Assembly (NCBI GenBank): GCA_021613375.1
Contig: CM038705.1
Coordinates: forward strand, 6,597,864 to 6,661,863
Reading direction: 5' to 3'
Source of the DNA: Megaleporinus macrocephalus
Taxonomy: Eukaryota; Chordata; Actinopteri; Characiformes; Anostomidae
DNA: 64,000 nucleotides
Shown: one piece after another, positions 23,478 through 37,260 of the stretch
Layout of the letters: the number at the start of each line of letters is the position of its first letter
How positions within the stretch are numbered: position 1 is the stretch's first letter
The notes under the pieces: generated by a model
The model's input: the letters and a program-made list of their open reading frames with translations, nothing else
Database searches by the model: none
What the model was told of the DNA's origin: nothing
Made by a program: the position numbers and the translations under genes

Positions 23478-23520
23478 AAAACATAAACCACACGCACTAC
23501 CGCTCTGCAGAGAGAGAGAA

Positions 23521-23593
<73 letters not shown>

Positions 23594-23675
23594 CAGAGAG
23601 AGAGAGAGAGAGAAAGAGATCTACAGACTACAACCACTCAATAACTGATGATAATCAAATAAATTGAAAATCTGC

Positions 23676-23767
<92 letters not shown>

Positions 23768-23787
23768 CAATCAGATATATGGTTATG

Positions 23788-23851
<64 letters not shown>

Positions 23852-23870
23852 CTGTTATGTAGACATACAA

Positions 23871-23903
<33 letters not shown>

Positions 23904-23932
23904 CAGACAGATAGACTGTTATGTAGACATAC

Positions 23933-24007
<75 letters not shown>

Positions 24008-24030
24008 CTTATGTAGACATACAGATAAAT

Positions 24031-24065
<35 letters not shown>

Positions 24066-24135
24066 CACTGTTATGTAGACATACAAATAGATAGATTGAT
24101 AGATAGACAGATAGACAATCAGATATATGGTTATG

Positions 24136-24171
<36 letters not shown>

Positions 24172-24190
24172 CTGTTATGTAGACATACAA

Positions 24191-24271
<81 letters not shown>

Positions 24272-24304
24272 CAGACAGATAGACTGTTATGTAGACATAC
24301 AGAC

Positions 24305-24351
<47 letters not shown>

Positions 24352-24380
24352 CAGACAGATAGACTGTTATGTAGACATAC

Positions 24381-24466
<86 letters not shown>
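23286..24466. repeat. (GA)n and (GATA)n composite array, copy 2
   Basis: GA runs at 23286-23392 and 23512-23620, GATA runs at 23431-23476 and 23677-24466. Run lengths differ from copy 1 in nearly every block, as allelic microsatellites usually do. Confidence 0.96.
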
Positions 24467-25035
24467 TACTTGTGTATTGGAGTGAAGTGTGTTCACTGTG
24501 GAGGATGTGTTAACTTATTCTTAGTAAATCAACTACAGACATCTGACCGCAGGTGTCCACACTTCTGCACACTTCTCCAATTCCAGTTAAAACCAAAAGG
24601 AGCTGTGGTGCGTTCCTCTTCATACCAGACCTACTAAGTGAAGACACCATCGTTAAGATCCCAGACACATAACACTAACATGAAATATGTTGAATGTCCA
24701 GCCACATTCCGACCAGCGGCTGACCTTAAACACAGACATCTTCTAAATGACCTGCGTCCACTGGGAACACTCATATCTGCAGAGCTTTCACGCTCTGTGT
24801 CTCACTGGAGGTCAGGCTGGGGTTAAAGGAGAAGACGTTTTGACTGCGTCTGCGTCTGTGTTAGTATATATAACTGTGAGTGAGTGGACTGTGTTAGTAG
24901 CTGGGGGGGGGTTATTTAAACAGCTGAGTGGGATTAAAACACTCACAGCTTATTTGCATATACAGCCAGCAGGCAGAGCAAGAAGGAGGTGACCATGCAA
25001 AGCTTGTTACCGGCACACATAAGACCGCCCTGGTG

Positions 25036-25085
<50 letters not shown>

Positions 25086-25980
25086 GTGTCTCTCAAAGGA
25101 GCCACAACCCATAACGACAGTCAAACTAAACACACATTCATGTCAGCTCCCACACGGAGAGAGGGAACGCTTCCGTCACTAATAACCATGAAAAGATGCT
25201 CTCAGCGGCTCCGTTAATGGATTTCTATGTGACTTAGTGATCCCTATAGGCCTCTAATGCGGAGCCAACGACTCTCTTCTTCTTCTCTTCTCTTTCACAC
25301 TCTCTTCCTGCAGGTCTCGCGCTCGCACGAGCTCATAAAAGTCTCGCCGACTTTGTGAGGGAGGCTCAGCGGCAATATGAGCGTCAGGCAAGGGCCCATA
25401 AATCATCACCATAGCAGGTGTGCTTTACGGCCACGTTCGACATTCAACAGAGAACTACAGGCTTATCACATCCAGCAGGAATCCAATATCAAAATATCAC
25501 CGCATCTGACTACCGCCAGAGACAGACATCTTCCGACAAAGCTCCACGACGACAGTCTCCAGGGTGACGGCTGAACGAGAGCGAACGAGAAAATCCCGCA
25601 GGAAGAGAAGAGCCTGCATTCTGATTAGTGCGCTTGCAGTCCATCAACATAGCCGGCCTACAGTACTCAATCCAACTCAGCCTTTCTACTCCGGTACGGC
25701 TAACGGGCTGCCAGCTTTGGGGAATCTGTTGGAGGGAGATTTGGAAATCACTCTGTTTACACTGCAGAGGGAAATCAGACACACAGTTGTAAACATCGTC
25801 CACAGAGAAACAATGTTTTAGAAGAAAAACTGGCATTTAGCTGCACAGCATGGCAATCGCTTGGTGTTCCAACTGGAATTCCAACCTCAGGGGAGCGTTC
25901 CGTTATAAACTTCCTAGCCGGAGGTCAGAAATGTTAGAATTCCAAGTATGGATCGCAACTTTTAATACGTAGTTAAGTTG
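24467..25980. other. 1.5-kb mostly non-repetitive region, copy 2
   Basis: Counterpart of 8082-9590, with the octamer at 24952-24959 and the acceptor-like sequence ending at 25313. A two-base insertion near 25766 breaks the longest frame seen in copy 1. Confidence 0.5.
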
Positions 25981-26099
25981 CATAACTAGGTGGCGCCACA
26001 TAATGCTACCTCTTTGTTGCCTTATCTGCGACTTTTGGGTTCAGAGAAACAATAAAGTGGGTCTTGTCTCTCAACGCAAACAAGTGCAGCCATCATTTT

Positions 26100-26165
26100 G
26101 GGGCGGAGCCTCTCTTGCTTGACAACCAATCAGCTATACAATGCACCTGAAACTATCCAATCAGC
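26100..26165. promoter_or_regulatory. GC box plus two CCAAT motifs, copy 2
   Basis: GGGGCGGAGCC at 26100-26110 and CCAATCAGC at 26126-26134 and 26157-26165, unchanged from copy 1. Confidence 0.35.
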
Positions 26166-26220
26166 AACCTGCTCACTGTATACTTGGATCCAGCAATTAG
26201 CATTAGTATGCTGTCCATAC

Positions 26221-26460
26221 CGTTGCTGACCAAAAAAAAACATGCACCTCAATTTTCACTGATTTTTAGTTTTCTGCGTCATTTGAACACGACAGCTGTC
26301 ATATACATCGTGTCCAAATTATATGACGAACGGACCAATAGAAATGCTCCAAAATCACTAAGCAAAACTTCTGGTTCCATTGACTTACATTTAAAGTAAA
26401 GTGGGTTTTTGGCCTCTCCTGTAAAGTTGCCAGATACTTCTATTTCTTTGTACAGCAACG
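26221..26460. mobile_element. 240-bp MITE, copy 2
   Basis: Same ends and same flanking ATAC (26217-26220 and 26461-26464) as 9830-10069, so both come from one insertion that predates the two copies. Confidence 0.75.
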
Positions 26461-27081
26461 ATACATAACGGGAGCTAGGCTAGCACTGATATTAGCCAGG
26501 CTGCCTAACAGTATGGTTAAAATAACTACAGCTAGCAAGAGAGAAGCTAAAAGAACATGGTGTGTAAATGGCATTAGCGTGCTAGCTAAAGATTTGACAG
26601 CAGTTCAAATTCCAACATCACAGAACAGGACTGGACTATAACAAAGTAAGCTGTTGCAACTAACTACACTAATTTTATACACGAAATTGTAATAAAAAAC
26701 AAAATAGGATGATCTGCGAAACACCTAAAACCTATATATCAAACACATCAGACGTTGAGACTGAGAAACGGTGTTGCTTATTAAAATATATATGCCTGTT
26801 TTGAATTCGATGCCAGTAACAGGATTTAAACAAGCTGTGACTGGTTTGTGTTTACCACAGAGTTATATATGGAATAGAAAACTGTAGTCATGTTTGAATA
26901 ATGTTTGAGTTCAATAAACAGGACTGACATGGCGTGAAACTCAAACACTGTTGTTCCTCCTTCAGATGCAAATCCTGCATTTACGAAGGAGGGACGATAA
27001 AACAGGCTGACCTCAAAATCCTAAACTGTTACATAACAGTCCTGACTCCGCCCTAAATTTACATATACCAGTACATATAAC

Positions 27082-27330
27082 CAACCTAGCAGGTGAGAAT
27101 GACAATGGAGCAACAAGAATGGATTATACTTGTAGTTTTAGCTTGCTACTGTCGTCTATGGCTTGCTCACTGGGGGGGGTTTCTATGTTTATCTTCTGTG
27201 TTATTTTCTTATTAAGCTTATTTATGCTCTATTGAACTTATTTTTATCACTAACTTCCTGTAAAGCTGCTTTGTGACGACATCAGTTGTTAAAAGCGCTA
27301 TACAAATAGAATTGATTTGATTTGATTTGA
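27082..27330 (+). mobile_element. L2-like LINE 3' end, copy 2
   Basis: Counterpart of 10690-10938, ending in the same ATTTG-type tail. Confidence 0.7.
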
Positions 27331-28991
27331 TATACTCTACTGGTTTACTCTAAGGTTCCAGCCTGTGAAAGTGATTTCGGCAGATTTCATTACCTTTTCA
27401 ATAAACAGTCAACGTGCATGACTGGTGTTAATCCTTAATCGAGACCTTAAGTTGGCTTCCCATTCACCAGCTTTCTAACTTAGTGTTCCGTTCCACCTTA
27501 AATACATCAGGGAACAGTTTAAAATGCTCAGAAAATGCATTCTATGCCACTTTTAACAATAAACTACTTTTGGAAACCAAGCGGAACAACAGCCATAGTT
27601 GTTAAAAGTGAAGCAGTTCATGGAATCCATGTAATAAAGCCTTGAAAGCGAAGATCAAGTATCATCCAGCTAATTTAGCTCCAGTATATTTTACTGTTGT
27701 GACAACGAAGAGAACACCAGCAACAATCTCTCTCTCTCTCTCTCTCTGAAGACAGTTGCACCGAAAGAACCCACAGAGTGCAGGTCAGAACATGAGCAAG
27801 AACGACAGGCATGCAGTCGATCCAATGATCAGATTCCTCTGTCAGAAACCACCTGGGATGGCATAGTAATTACCCAGCACCTCCTTGAGAACCCTCTGCA
27901 TACCATAGCAACATCTTAGCAACACCTTACCGACCACCTGGGGTATCATAACAATGGTTCCAAAACAGCTTTGCTGCCTAGGAGGCCTAAGAATAACATA
28001 GCAACCACCTGGGAATACACTAGCACTTGTGACTATTCCATAGCAAAAGACATGGAATACCTTAGCAACCATCTGGGAATACAGTAGGACTTGCTACACA
28101 GTTCCAAATCACAAACCTAAGAATAACCTAGCAACCATCAGGCAATCAATTACTATTTGCTAGGCTGCTCCATAAAAGTAGCCTAGGAAAAACATAGCAG
28201 TCACTCGGAATTACACTAGCACTTGCTGGGCTGTTCCACAGCAAAAGCCTAGAAATCACTTAGCAACCACCTGGGAACACAACAGTACTTGCTAGGCTGC
28301 TCCATGGACAAAAAGGACTAAGAATATCTTAGCAACCACCACCGAAAACATTAGGACTTGCTAGGCTGCTCCATAGAACTAGCCTAGGAATAATTTAGCA
28401 TTCACTCGTAATTACACTAGCACTTGTGATTATTCCATAGCAAAAGACATGGAATACCTTAGCAACTATCTGGGAATACAATAGGACTTGCTACGCTGTT
28501 CCAAAGCACAAACCTAGGAATAACAGCAAGCATCAAGCAATATACTAGTATTTGCTAGACCGCTCCATAAAAGTAGCCTAGGAAAAACATAGCAGTCACT
28601 CGCAATTACACTAGCACTTGTGACTATTCCATAGCAAAAGACATGGAATACCTTAGCAACTATCTGAGAATACAATAGGACTTGCTACGCTGTTCCAAAG
28701 CACAAACCTAGGAATAACAGCAAGCATCAAGCAATATACTAGTATTTGCTAGACCGCTCCAAAAAAGTAGCCTAGGAAAAACATAGCAGTCACTCGGAAT
28801 TACACTAGCACTTGCTGGGCTGTTCCACAGCAAAAGCCTAGAAATAACTTAGCAACCACCTGGGAATACAACTGTACTGGCTAGGCTTCTCCATGGATGA
28901 AAATGACTAGGAATAACTTATCAATCATCTATGAATACACTAGCACTTGCTGGGCTGTTCCATAGAACTAGCCTAGAACTTGTGAGACTTC

Positions 28992-29365
28992 TAGGGGTGT
29001 AAGAAAATATCGAATATTGGGATATTATGTTTGGTAATACTGTATCAATTCTAAAAAACAAAGTATCGATACACAGATTCCTGGTAGAATCATCCTGTGT
29101 TGCATTTAAACCTCTGACCACTAGATGGCAGTGTTGTAATCTATTTTCAGCTCCACTCCAACATTAACAAGCAGCACAAGGGCGCAATGCTATTGTAAGC
29201 TTTGATAAACCTGTTCATACTGTGGTGTGTTTTAATAGTAGGATTTGAAAAATCGCAATATATCACTTTGCTTGCAATATCGCAATATATTGTGATATAT
29301 TGAATCGTGACGGCTGTATCACAATACGTATTGTATCGCCAGGTTCTTTCCAATACACAGCCCTA
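28992..29365. mobile_element. 374-bp hAT-type MITE, copy 2
   Basis: Flanked by GAGACTTC at 28984-28991 and 29366-29373. It has the same length as copy 1; differences include C-to-T and G-to-A changes at CpG sites, such as CGAATATTGG here against CGAATATCGA in copy 1. Confidence 0.9.
29118..29131 (+). promoter_or_regulatory. CTCF-like core motif, copy 2
   Basis: CCACTAGATGGCAG, identical to 12725-12738. Confidence 0.5.
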
Positions 29366-30081
29366 GAGACTTCCATAGCAAAAGACTAGGAAACCCTTGG
29401 CAATCATCTGGGAATAAACCAGGAAGAATTCTACCCGTTAGCTTAGTATCGCAGTTAGAGCCTAGTACACAGGCTGGAGAAAGCCTGAGTGAACAAAGTC
29501 AAAGTCGAAAGGTCAGAGCATGAGACTGGAGAGGATTAGTCTCGTTTAATCCATAAAAACGCCCAAATTACAGCAAGCCCGAGGCTGCACTGTACACTCT
29601 TACTCACACGTTCTTTGAGACAGAGATCAACCGAACAACCCCGCTAAAAGGATCTGAGCCGCTCTCTGAAAAACACATTGCGGCGTCTCTGATTCTCATC
29701 TTCCGCGAGGGGGACGGAGATAAAAGGCAACGAGAGCGCTCCGACGGGTTTTTGGCCCATTCACAGAGAGCCGTTCTCTCTTAGCTCCTGTCAGAACAGG
29801 CTACTGTCATGGCAGATTAGGTAAAGCCACTGGAGGCCTTCTCAACGCTGACGCGACCCGACATGGCTGTGCTGAGGAGATTTCTACATTTATTTAAGGT
29901 GAAACCGTGTTGGGTTTGAGATTGCTTGGCACCGGTCGCTCGTGAACGGGGGAATAAAACAAATGTCAGCACCAAAACAAGCACGGAGCTGAAGGCTCCA
30001 TTGGCCAGGGCCTACAGGACTGTGCCAGACTTGGTAGCCAAAGCGAAGCCCCAGGTGGGCCAGAAGACAGAACTTGTTATC

Positions 30082-30312
30082 GGGGCTGGACAAAGAATCA
30101 TGAAATGTATTTTGATACCAAATACAAAATACCCAGAAGAGGAAAACATGAGTAGTTTGCAAAGCTCCACGTCTAGAGATCATTCAGATAAATAAGGACT
30201 GAAACAGAACAAATCTATTTTAAACTCTTGCCTGCTGCTAGCATACAGATCACTAACACAAAGTATGGAAAAGGAATGGAAAGTAATCAAACATATACAT
30301 TGGGTCTATGGA
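30082..30312. repeat. Flanking repeat copy a, duplicated
   Basis: Counterpart of 13688-13918, with a small cluster of substitutions (AATCATGAAATG against AATATAAAATG). Confidence 0.7.
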
Positions 30313-32410
30313 ACAAACAAGACTATGAGGCACAGGGGCACTAATGGGGTATTCTACCAATAATTCTATGACTCTAATGGGACAATTCTACCAATAATTC
30401 TATGGCTCTAACAAATCTATGGAACTAATGGGACAATTCTACCAATAATTCTATGACTCTAACAAGTCTATGGCACTAATGGGGCAGTTCTTCCAATAAT
30501 TCTATGACTCTAACAAGTCTATGGCACTAATGGGGTATTCGACCAATAAGTCTATGGCTCTAATGGGGCTATTCTACCAATAATTCTATGACTGTAACAA
30601 GTCTATGGCACTAATGGGGTATTCTACCAATAATTCTATGACTCTAACAACTCTCTATGGCAATAATGGGGTATTCTACCAATAAGTTTATGGCTCTAAT
30701 GGGACAATTCTACCAATAATTCTATGGCTCTAACAAATCTATGGAACTAATGGGACAATTCTACCAATAATTCTATGGCTCTAACAAATCTATGGCACTA
30801 ATGGGGCTATTCTACCAATAATTCTATGGCTCTAACAAATCTATGGCACTAATGGGGCTATTTTACCAATAATTCTATGGCTCTAACAAATCTATGGCAC
30901 TAATGGGGCTATTCTACCAATAATTCTATGACTCTAACAAGTCAATGGCACTAATGGGGTATTCTGCCAATAAGTCTATGGCTCTAATGGGGCAATTATA
31001 CCAATAATTCTATTGCTCCAACAGGTCTATGACAATAATGGGACTATTCTACCAATAATTCTATGGCTGTAACAGGTCTATGGCACTAATGGGGCAATTC
31101 TACCTATAATTCTATGACTCTAACAACTCCCTATGGCACTTACGGGGTATTCTACCTATAAGTCTATGGCTCCAATGGGGCAATTCTACCAATAATTCTA
31201 CGACTCTAACAAATCTATGGCATTAATGGGGCTATTCTACCAATAATTCTATGACTCTGACAGGTCTATAGCTCTAATGGGACAATTCTACCAATAATTC
31301 TATGACTGTAACAAATCTATGGCTCTAATAGGGCAATTCCACCAATAATTCTATGACTCTAACAAATCTATGGCACTAATAGGGCAATTCTACCAATAAT
31401 TCTATGACACTAACAACTCTCTATGGCACTAATGAGGTATTCTACCAATAAGTCTATAGCACTAATGGGGCAATTCTACCATTAATTCTACGACTAACAG
31501 GTCTATGGCACTAATGGGGAAATTCTACCAATAAATCTTTGACTCTAACAAGTCTATGGCACTAATGGGGTATTCTACCAATAAGTCTATGGCTCTAATG
31601 GGTCTATTCTACCAATAATTCTATGACTGTAACAAGTCTATGGCACTAATGGGGCAATTCTACCAATAATTCTATGACTCTAACAAGTCTATGGCACTAA
31701 TGGGGTATTCTACCAATAAGTCTATGGCTCCAATGGGGCAATTCTACCAATAATTCTATGGCTTTAACAAATCTATGGCACTAATGGGGCTATTCTACCA
31801 ATTATTCTATGACTGTAACAAGTCTATGGCACTAATGGGGCAATTCTACAAATAATTCTATGACTCTAACAAGTCTATGGCACTAATGGGGTATTCTACC
31901 AATAAGTCTATGGCTCTAATGGGGCAATTCTACCAATAATTCTATGGCTCTAACAGGTCTATGACAATAATGGGACTATTCTACCAATAATTGTATGGCT
32001 CTAACAGGTCTATGGCACTAATGGGGCAATTCTACCTATAATTCTATGACTCTAACAACTCTCTATGGCACTTACGGGGTATTCTACCAACAAATCTATG
32101 GCATTAATGGGGCTATTCTACCAATAATTATATGACTAACAGGTCTATGGCACTAATGGGGCTATTCTACCAATAATTATATGACTCTAACAGGTCTATG
32201 GCACTAATGGGGCAATTCTACCAATAATTCTTTGACAATAATGGGGCTATTCTACGAATAATTCTATGACTGTAACAAGTCTATAGCACTAATAGGGCAA
32301 TTCTACCAATAATTCTATGACAATAGTGGGACTATTCTACCAATAATTCTATGACTGTAACAAGTATATGGCACTAATGGGGCAATTCTGCCCAAAAGTC
32401 TTTGGCACTA
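30304..32410. repeat. 51-bp tandem array, copy 2
   Basis: Unit-by-unit counterpart of 13912-16010 in the same order, with rare single-base differences. Retained order of variants argues for very recent separation of the two copies. Confidence 0.96.
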
Positions 32411-32500
32411 ACAGGCCTATAATGATAACAAGTCTATGGCAAAAGCAAAGTTATGGCAATAACCAATCTATGGTGCCAGTAGGTAACAGTAATAATTGGT

Positions 32501-32569
32501 CATGTTGGTGCCATAGACTTCTTGGCACTATAGATATAATAGTGCCAAGAAGTCTACGGCACCAACATG
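32501..32569. other. 31-bp inverted repeat, copy 2 (one mismatch)
   Basis: Arms 32501-32531 and 32539-32569 around the loop AGATATA. T-to-C at 32557 gives one mismatch, unlike the perfect version at 16103-16171. Confidence 0.9.
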
Positions 32570-32844
32570 TTTCAGGCAGCAACAGGTCTGATGGTAAACG
32601 TGCTATGGCACTAACAGGTCTATGATGCTAACAAGAATCTAAGGCTTATGAGAGCAAGGTGCTCGCAATTCTATGGCAAAAGCTAATTTACGACCATAAC
32701 CAGTCTATGGCGCTAGTAGTGATAAGTGGTCTATCAGCAGATCTATAGTGCTAAGAAGTTTACGGCACCAACAAGTTTCTGGCAGCAACAGGTCTGGTGG
32801 TAAACGGGTTTTGGCACCAACAGGTGTGCAAAAAGACTTATCAA

Positions 32845-33138
32845 GGCTGGGCAAAAAAGAGACATACAATATATTTTGACACCAAATACAAAACTGCCAG
32901 GGAAGGAAAAGATGAGTACTTCACAAACCTCCACTTCACAAACCTCCACTTCACAAACCTCCACTTCTTCCAGTGATCATACAGTTGAAGAAAGACGAAA
33001 GACTGATAGATGTGAAAAAAGAGAGCAGGTAAGAGTTTAAAATAGATCAGAGCTTTTCCTGCCACTAGCACGCTGTTCGCTAGCGCAAAGTCTGAGAAAA
33101 GGAATAATATGGGACGTTATCAAACATATAAATTGGGT
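32845..33138. repeat. Flanking repeat copy b, complete
   Basis: Counterpart of 16446-16740, including the triple 15-bp segment, here continuing past the point where copy 1 meets the gap. Confidence 0.75.
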
Positions 33139-33423
33139 CTATGTTGCTAACAGGTCTATGAAACAATCAAGACCACAAAGCTAACATGGCTATGGCTCTA
33201 ACAGGTCTATGATACTAATGAGAGCAAGGTGCAAGGCAAAGCTAATGTATGTCTATGGTGCTAGTAATTCTCGAGTGATGATTGGTCTATTGGCACTATT
33301 AGATTTATACAGCTAAGTCTATGGCACCAACAAGTTCCTGGCAGCAACAGGTCTGGTGGTCCGGGCTATGGCACCAACAGGTCTATAGTGCTAACAGATT
33401 TCCAGGTGTGCGAAAAGACTTAA
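33139..33423. repeat. Degenerate 51-bp-array relatives
   Basis: Irregular GGTCTATGG, CTAACAGG and GGCACCAACA motifs, similar to 16010-16445, with no fixed period. Confidence 0.7.
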
Positions 33424-33690
33424 GGCTGGATGGGAAGAATAACTCATAATATATATTTTGACACCAAATACAAAACTGCCAGGGGAGGAAAAGACGAGTA
33501 CTTCACAAACCTCCACTTCTTCTAGTGATCATACAGTTGAAGAAAGACAAAAGACTGATAGATGTGATAAAGAAAGCAGGTAAGAGTTTAAAATAGATCA
33601 GAGCTTTTCCTGCCACTAGCACACAGTTCGCTACCACCGAGTACAGAAAAGGAATAATAAGGGATGTTATCAATCATATAAACTTTTTTT
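33424..33690. repeat. Flanking repeat, copy c
   Basis: Clear relative of 16446-16740: same ATATATTTTGACACCAAATA and GATCATACAGTTGAAGAAAG phrases, but only one 15-bp TTCACAAACCTCCAC segment and several indels. It is older than the copy 1/copy 2 split and shows that the repeat plus its degenerate spacer was itself tandemly repeated. Confidence 0.75.
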
Positions 33691-33841
33691 TCCTTATAAA
33701 ACTTCTTAACATCTAGTGTAAAAACAACAACCATGTTCTTTGCAACTTACTGGGCAGGTCTATGGTGCTAACAAGTTCACAAGCCAATGTCGATGATGCT
33801 AACAAGTCTATGGTTCGAGAAGAAGTCTATATAGCACTAAC
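33691..33841. other. Spacer before the 20-bp array
   Basis: Short AT-rich segment with two degenerate CTAACAAG motifs. Nothing else is seen. Confidence 0.5.
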
Positions 33842-36249
33842 AAGACCACTACACTACTGTACTAACCACTACACCACCGTACTAACCACTACACCACCAT
33901 ACTAACCACTACACCACCGTACTAACCACTACACCACCATAATAACCACTACACCAACGTACTAACCACTACACCACCATACTAACCACTACACCACCAT
34001 ACTAACTACTACACCACTATACTAACCACTACACCACCATACTAACCACTACACCACCATACTAACCACTACACCACCATACTAACCACTACACCACCAT
34101 ACTAACCACTACACCACCTTACTAACCACTATACCACCATACTAACCACTACACCACCTTACTAACCACTACACCACCATACTAACCACTACACCACCAT
34201 ACTAACCACTACACCACCTTACTAACCACTACACCACCATACTAACCACTACACCACCGTACTGACCACTACACCACCATACTAACCACTACACCACCGT
34301 ACTAACCACTAAACCACCTTACTAACCACTACACCACCATATTGACCACTACACCACCATACTAACCACTACACCACCATACTGACCACTACACCACCAT
34401 ACTAACCACTACACCACCATACTGACCACTACACCACCGCACTAACCACTACACCACTGTACTAACCACTACACCACCATGCTAACCACTACACCAGCAT
34501 GCTAACCACTACACTACCGTACTAACCACTACACCACCGTACTAACCACTACACCACCGTACTAACCACTACACCACCGTACTAACCACTACACCACCTT
34601 ACTAACCACTACACCACCATACTAACCACTACACCACCGTACTAACCACTACACCACCGTACTAACCACTACACTACCGTACTAACCACTACACCACCGT
34701 ACTAACCACTACACCAGCATACTAACCACTACACTACCGTACTAACCACTACACCACCGTACTAACCACTACACCACCATACTAACCACTACACCACCGT
34801 ACTAACCACTACACCACCATAATAACCACTACACCAACGTACTAACCACTACACCACCATACTAACCACTACACCACCATACTAACCACTACACCACCTT
34901 ACTAACCACTACACCACCATACTAACCACTACACCACCATACTAACCACTACACCACCTTACTAACCACTACACCACCATACTAACCACTACACCACCAT
35001 ACTAACCACTACACCACCGTACTAACCACTACACCACCATACTAACCACTACACCACCATACTGACCACTACACCACCGTACTAACCACTACACCACCGT
35101 ACTAACCACTACACCACCGTACTAACCACTACACCACCGTACTAACCACTACACCACCATACTAACCACTACACCACCATACTAACCACTACACCACCAT
35201 ACTGACCACTACACCACCGTACTGACCACTACACCACCGTACTGACCACTACACCACTGTACTAACCACTACACCACCATATTAACCACTACACCAGCAT
35301 GCTAACCACTACACTACCGTACTAACCACTACACCACCGTACTAACCACTACACCACCGTACTAACCACTACACCACCGTACTAACCACTACACCACCGT
35401 ACTAACCACTACACCACCATACTAACCACTACACCACCGTACTAACCACTACACCACCGTACTAACCACTACACCACCGTACTAACCACTACACCAGCAT
35501 ACTAACCACTACACCACCGTACTAACCACTACACCACTGTACTAACCACTACACCACCGTACTAACCACTACACCAGCATGCTAACCACTACACTACCGT
35601 ACTAACCACTACACCACTGTACTAACCACTACACCACCGTACTAATCACTACACCAGCATGCTAACCACTACACTACCGTACTAACCACTACACCACCGT
35701 ACTAACCACTACACCACCATACTAACCACTACACCACCATACTAACCACTACACCACCCTACTAACCACTACACCACCATACTAACCACTACACCACCAT
35801 ACTAACCACTACACCACCATACTGACCACTACACCACCGTACTAACCACTACACCACCATACTAACCACTACACCACCATACTGACCACTACACCACCGT
35901 ACTAACCACTACACCACCGTACTAACCACTACACCACCGTACTAACCACTACACCACCATACTAATACACCACCATACTAACCACTACACCACCGTACTA
36001 ACCACTACACCACCATACTAACCACTACACCACCATACTAACTAATACACCACCATACTAACCACTACACCACCGTACTAACCACTACACCACCATACTA
36101 ACCACTACACCACCGTACTAACCACTACACCACCATACTAACTAATACACCACCATACTAACCACTACACCACCGTACTAACCACTACACCACCATACTA
36201 ACCACTACACCACCATACTAACCACTACACCACCATACTAACACTACAT
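33842..36249. repeat. 20-bp minisatellite, ~120 units, A-box-like
   Basis: About 120 head-to-tail copies of ACTAACCACTACACCACCAT, with CCGT, CTGT, GCAT and CCTT variants at the unit ends. The period is so regular that units stay in register for nearly 2.1 kb; near 35960 and later some units lose bases (ACTAATACACC form). The minus strand reads TGGTGTAGTGGTTAGT, and TGGTGTAGTGG fits the tRNA A-box consensus TRGYNNARNNG. The same phrase opens many fish tRNA-like repeats, so the array may come from a tRNA-derived sequence. No B box is present. Confidence 0.95.
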
Positions 36250-36800
36250 ATTTAATATTTTTATATTTTAAGCATGCCCTTAGACACTAATGAAGATACA
36301 GGCTTGTCATTGTGCACACTATGACTACATAACCTGAATGCAGGTGGCCTTTCACATGGACGTACTAATTTAGCGTTGGCCTTTACGAACATATAAAAAT
36401 TCTGTCCTTTCCTGACGACAGCTTGATGAATGAAAGTCATTCTCGGGTGTCCTTGCACTTCACTGACAATATCGGTTGGGTTGCTTTCCTGAGGAAAGAG
36501 CAGGAGCGTGTCACACCTTGGTCTCTAGACGCTAACCGCAGCAGCAGTGCTGTAATCAGGGCTGACCTAACTGTGACCAGTGAGCATGATCTGCCCCTTA
36601 AACACTTTCTGTCTGACCCACAGAGGACCTGTTACTTACTGGAATTCTGGACTCTTGATTAAAACCCCCAACACGTTTAGTATCAGATGCTACATAGTCA
36701 GTTTCTACAATCCAAACGTTGTCGATCAGTGAAAACCTGGTTGGTATCTGAGTTTAGCTTCGTTAGTTATGCCCTAAAGCTACAACCCTACGGATGTTAC
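36250..36800. other. Non-repetitive spacer
   Basis: Moderate GC, non-repetitive. Frames of 65-80 codons on both strands are unfamiliar and lack exon-like signals. I recognise nothing here. Confidence 0.45.
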
Positions 36801-36858
36801 ATATATATATATATATATACATACACTAGATTTAGTACACTATCAGCCAAATGTTTTA

Positions 36859-36920
<62 letters not shown>
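36801..36920. repeat. Two (TA)n microsatellites
   Basis: TA runs at 36801-36818 and 36861-36920 separated by a short non-repetitive segment. Confidence 0.95.
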
Positions 36921-36927
<7 letters not shown>

Positions 36928-37260
36928 AGTATACAAGTACAATATTTGTTTATATTAAATTAAATATTTCGAAAAAACCAACGTCATGTCATTCATAAAA
37001 AAGATGGTAATGCTTACAAAATGAACAAGATATATTGAATTTTATGTTATTTCCAAAGAACAATAAATAATTACTTAAACCCACAAATAAGAGTTGAAAT
37101 TATGATTAAAAACTAATAGAGATATCAAGGAAATCTTTAAACAAACCTAAAGACAGTAAAACTAACTGGATGCTGACTGCTATGTGATATAACTGACTGT
37201 TTTCTAAAAATAAGCAAAAGAACATAATGGTTTTAAATGAAAATAAATTATATTAAAAAC
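36921..37260. other. AT-rich spacer
   Basis: Very AT-rich, with no repeat structure and no useful frame. Confidence 0.5.

Larger units (their letters stand above)
27850..29425. repeat. 67-70-bp minisatellite, copy 2
   Basis: Same units and the same interruption by the hAT MITE as 11455-13030. A one-base insertion near 27861 is among the few differences. Confidence 0.9.
17741..33138. repeat. Copy 2 of ~15.4-kb duplicated block
   Basis: Starts at the first base after the gap and keeps the order and strand of copy 1 to about 33138, where single-copy sequence continues without a break. So copy 2 is joined to the right flank and copy 1 to the left flank, as expected for two overlapping contig ends. 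Confidence 0.95.

Noticed and set aside
33842..36249. CRISPR-like array (20-bp repeats)
   Set aside because: Units abut directly with no spacers, and the sequence is vertebrate.
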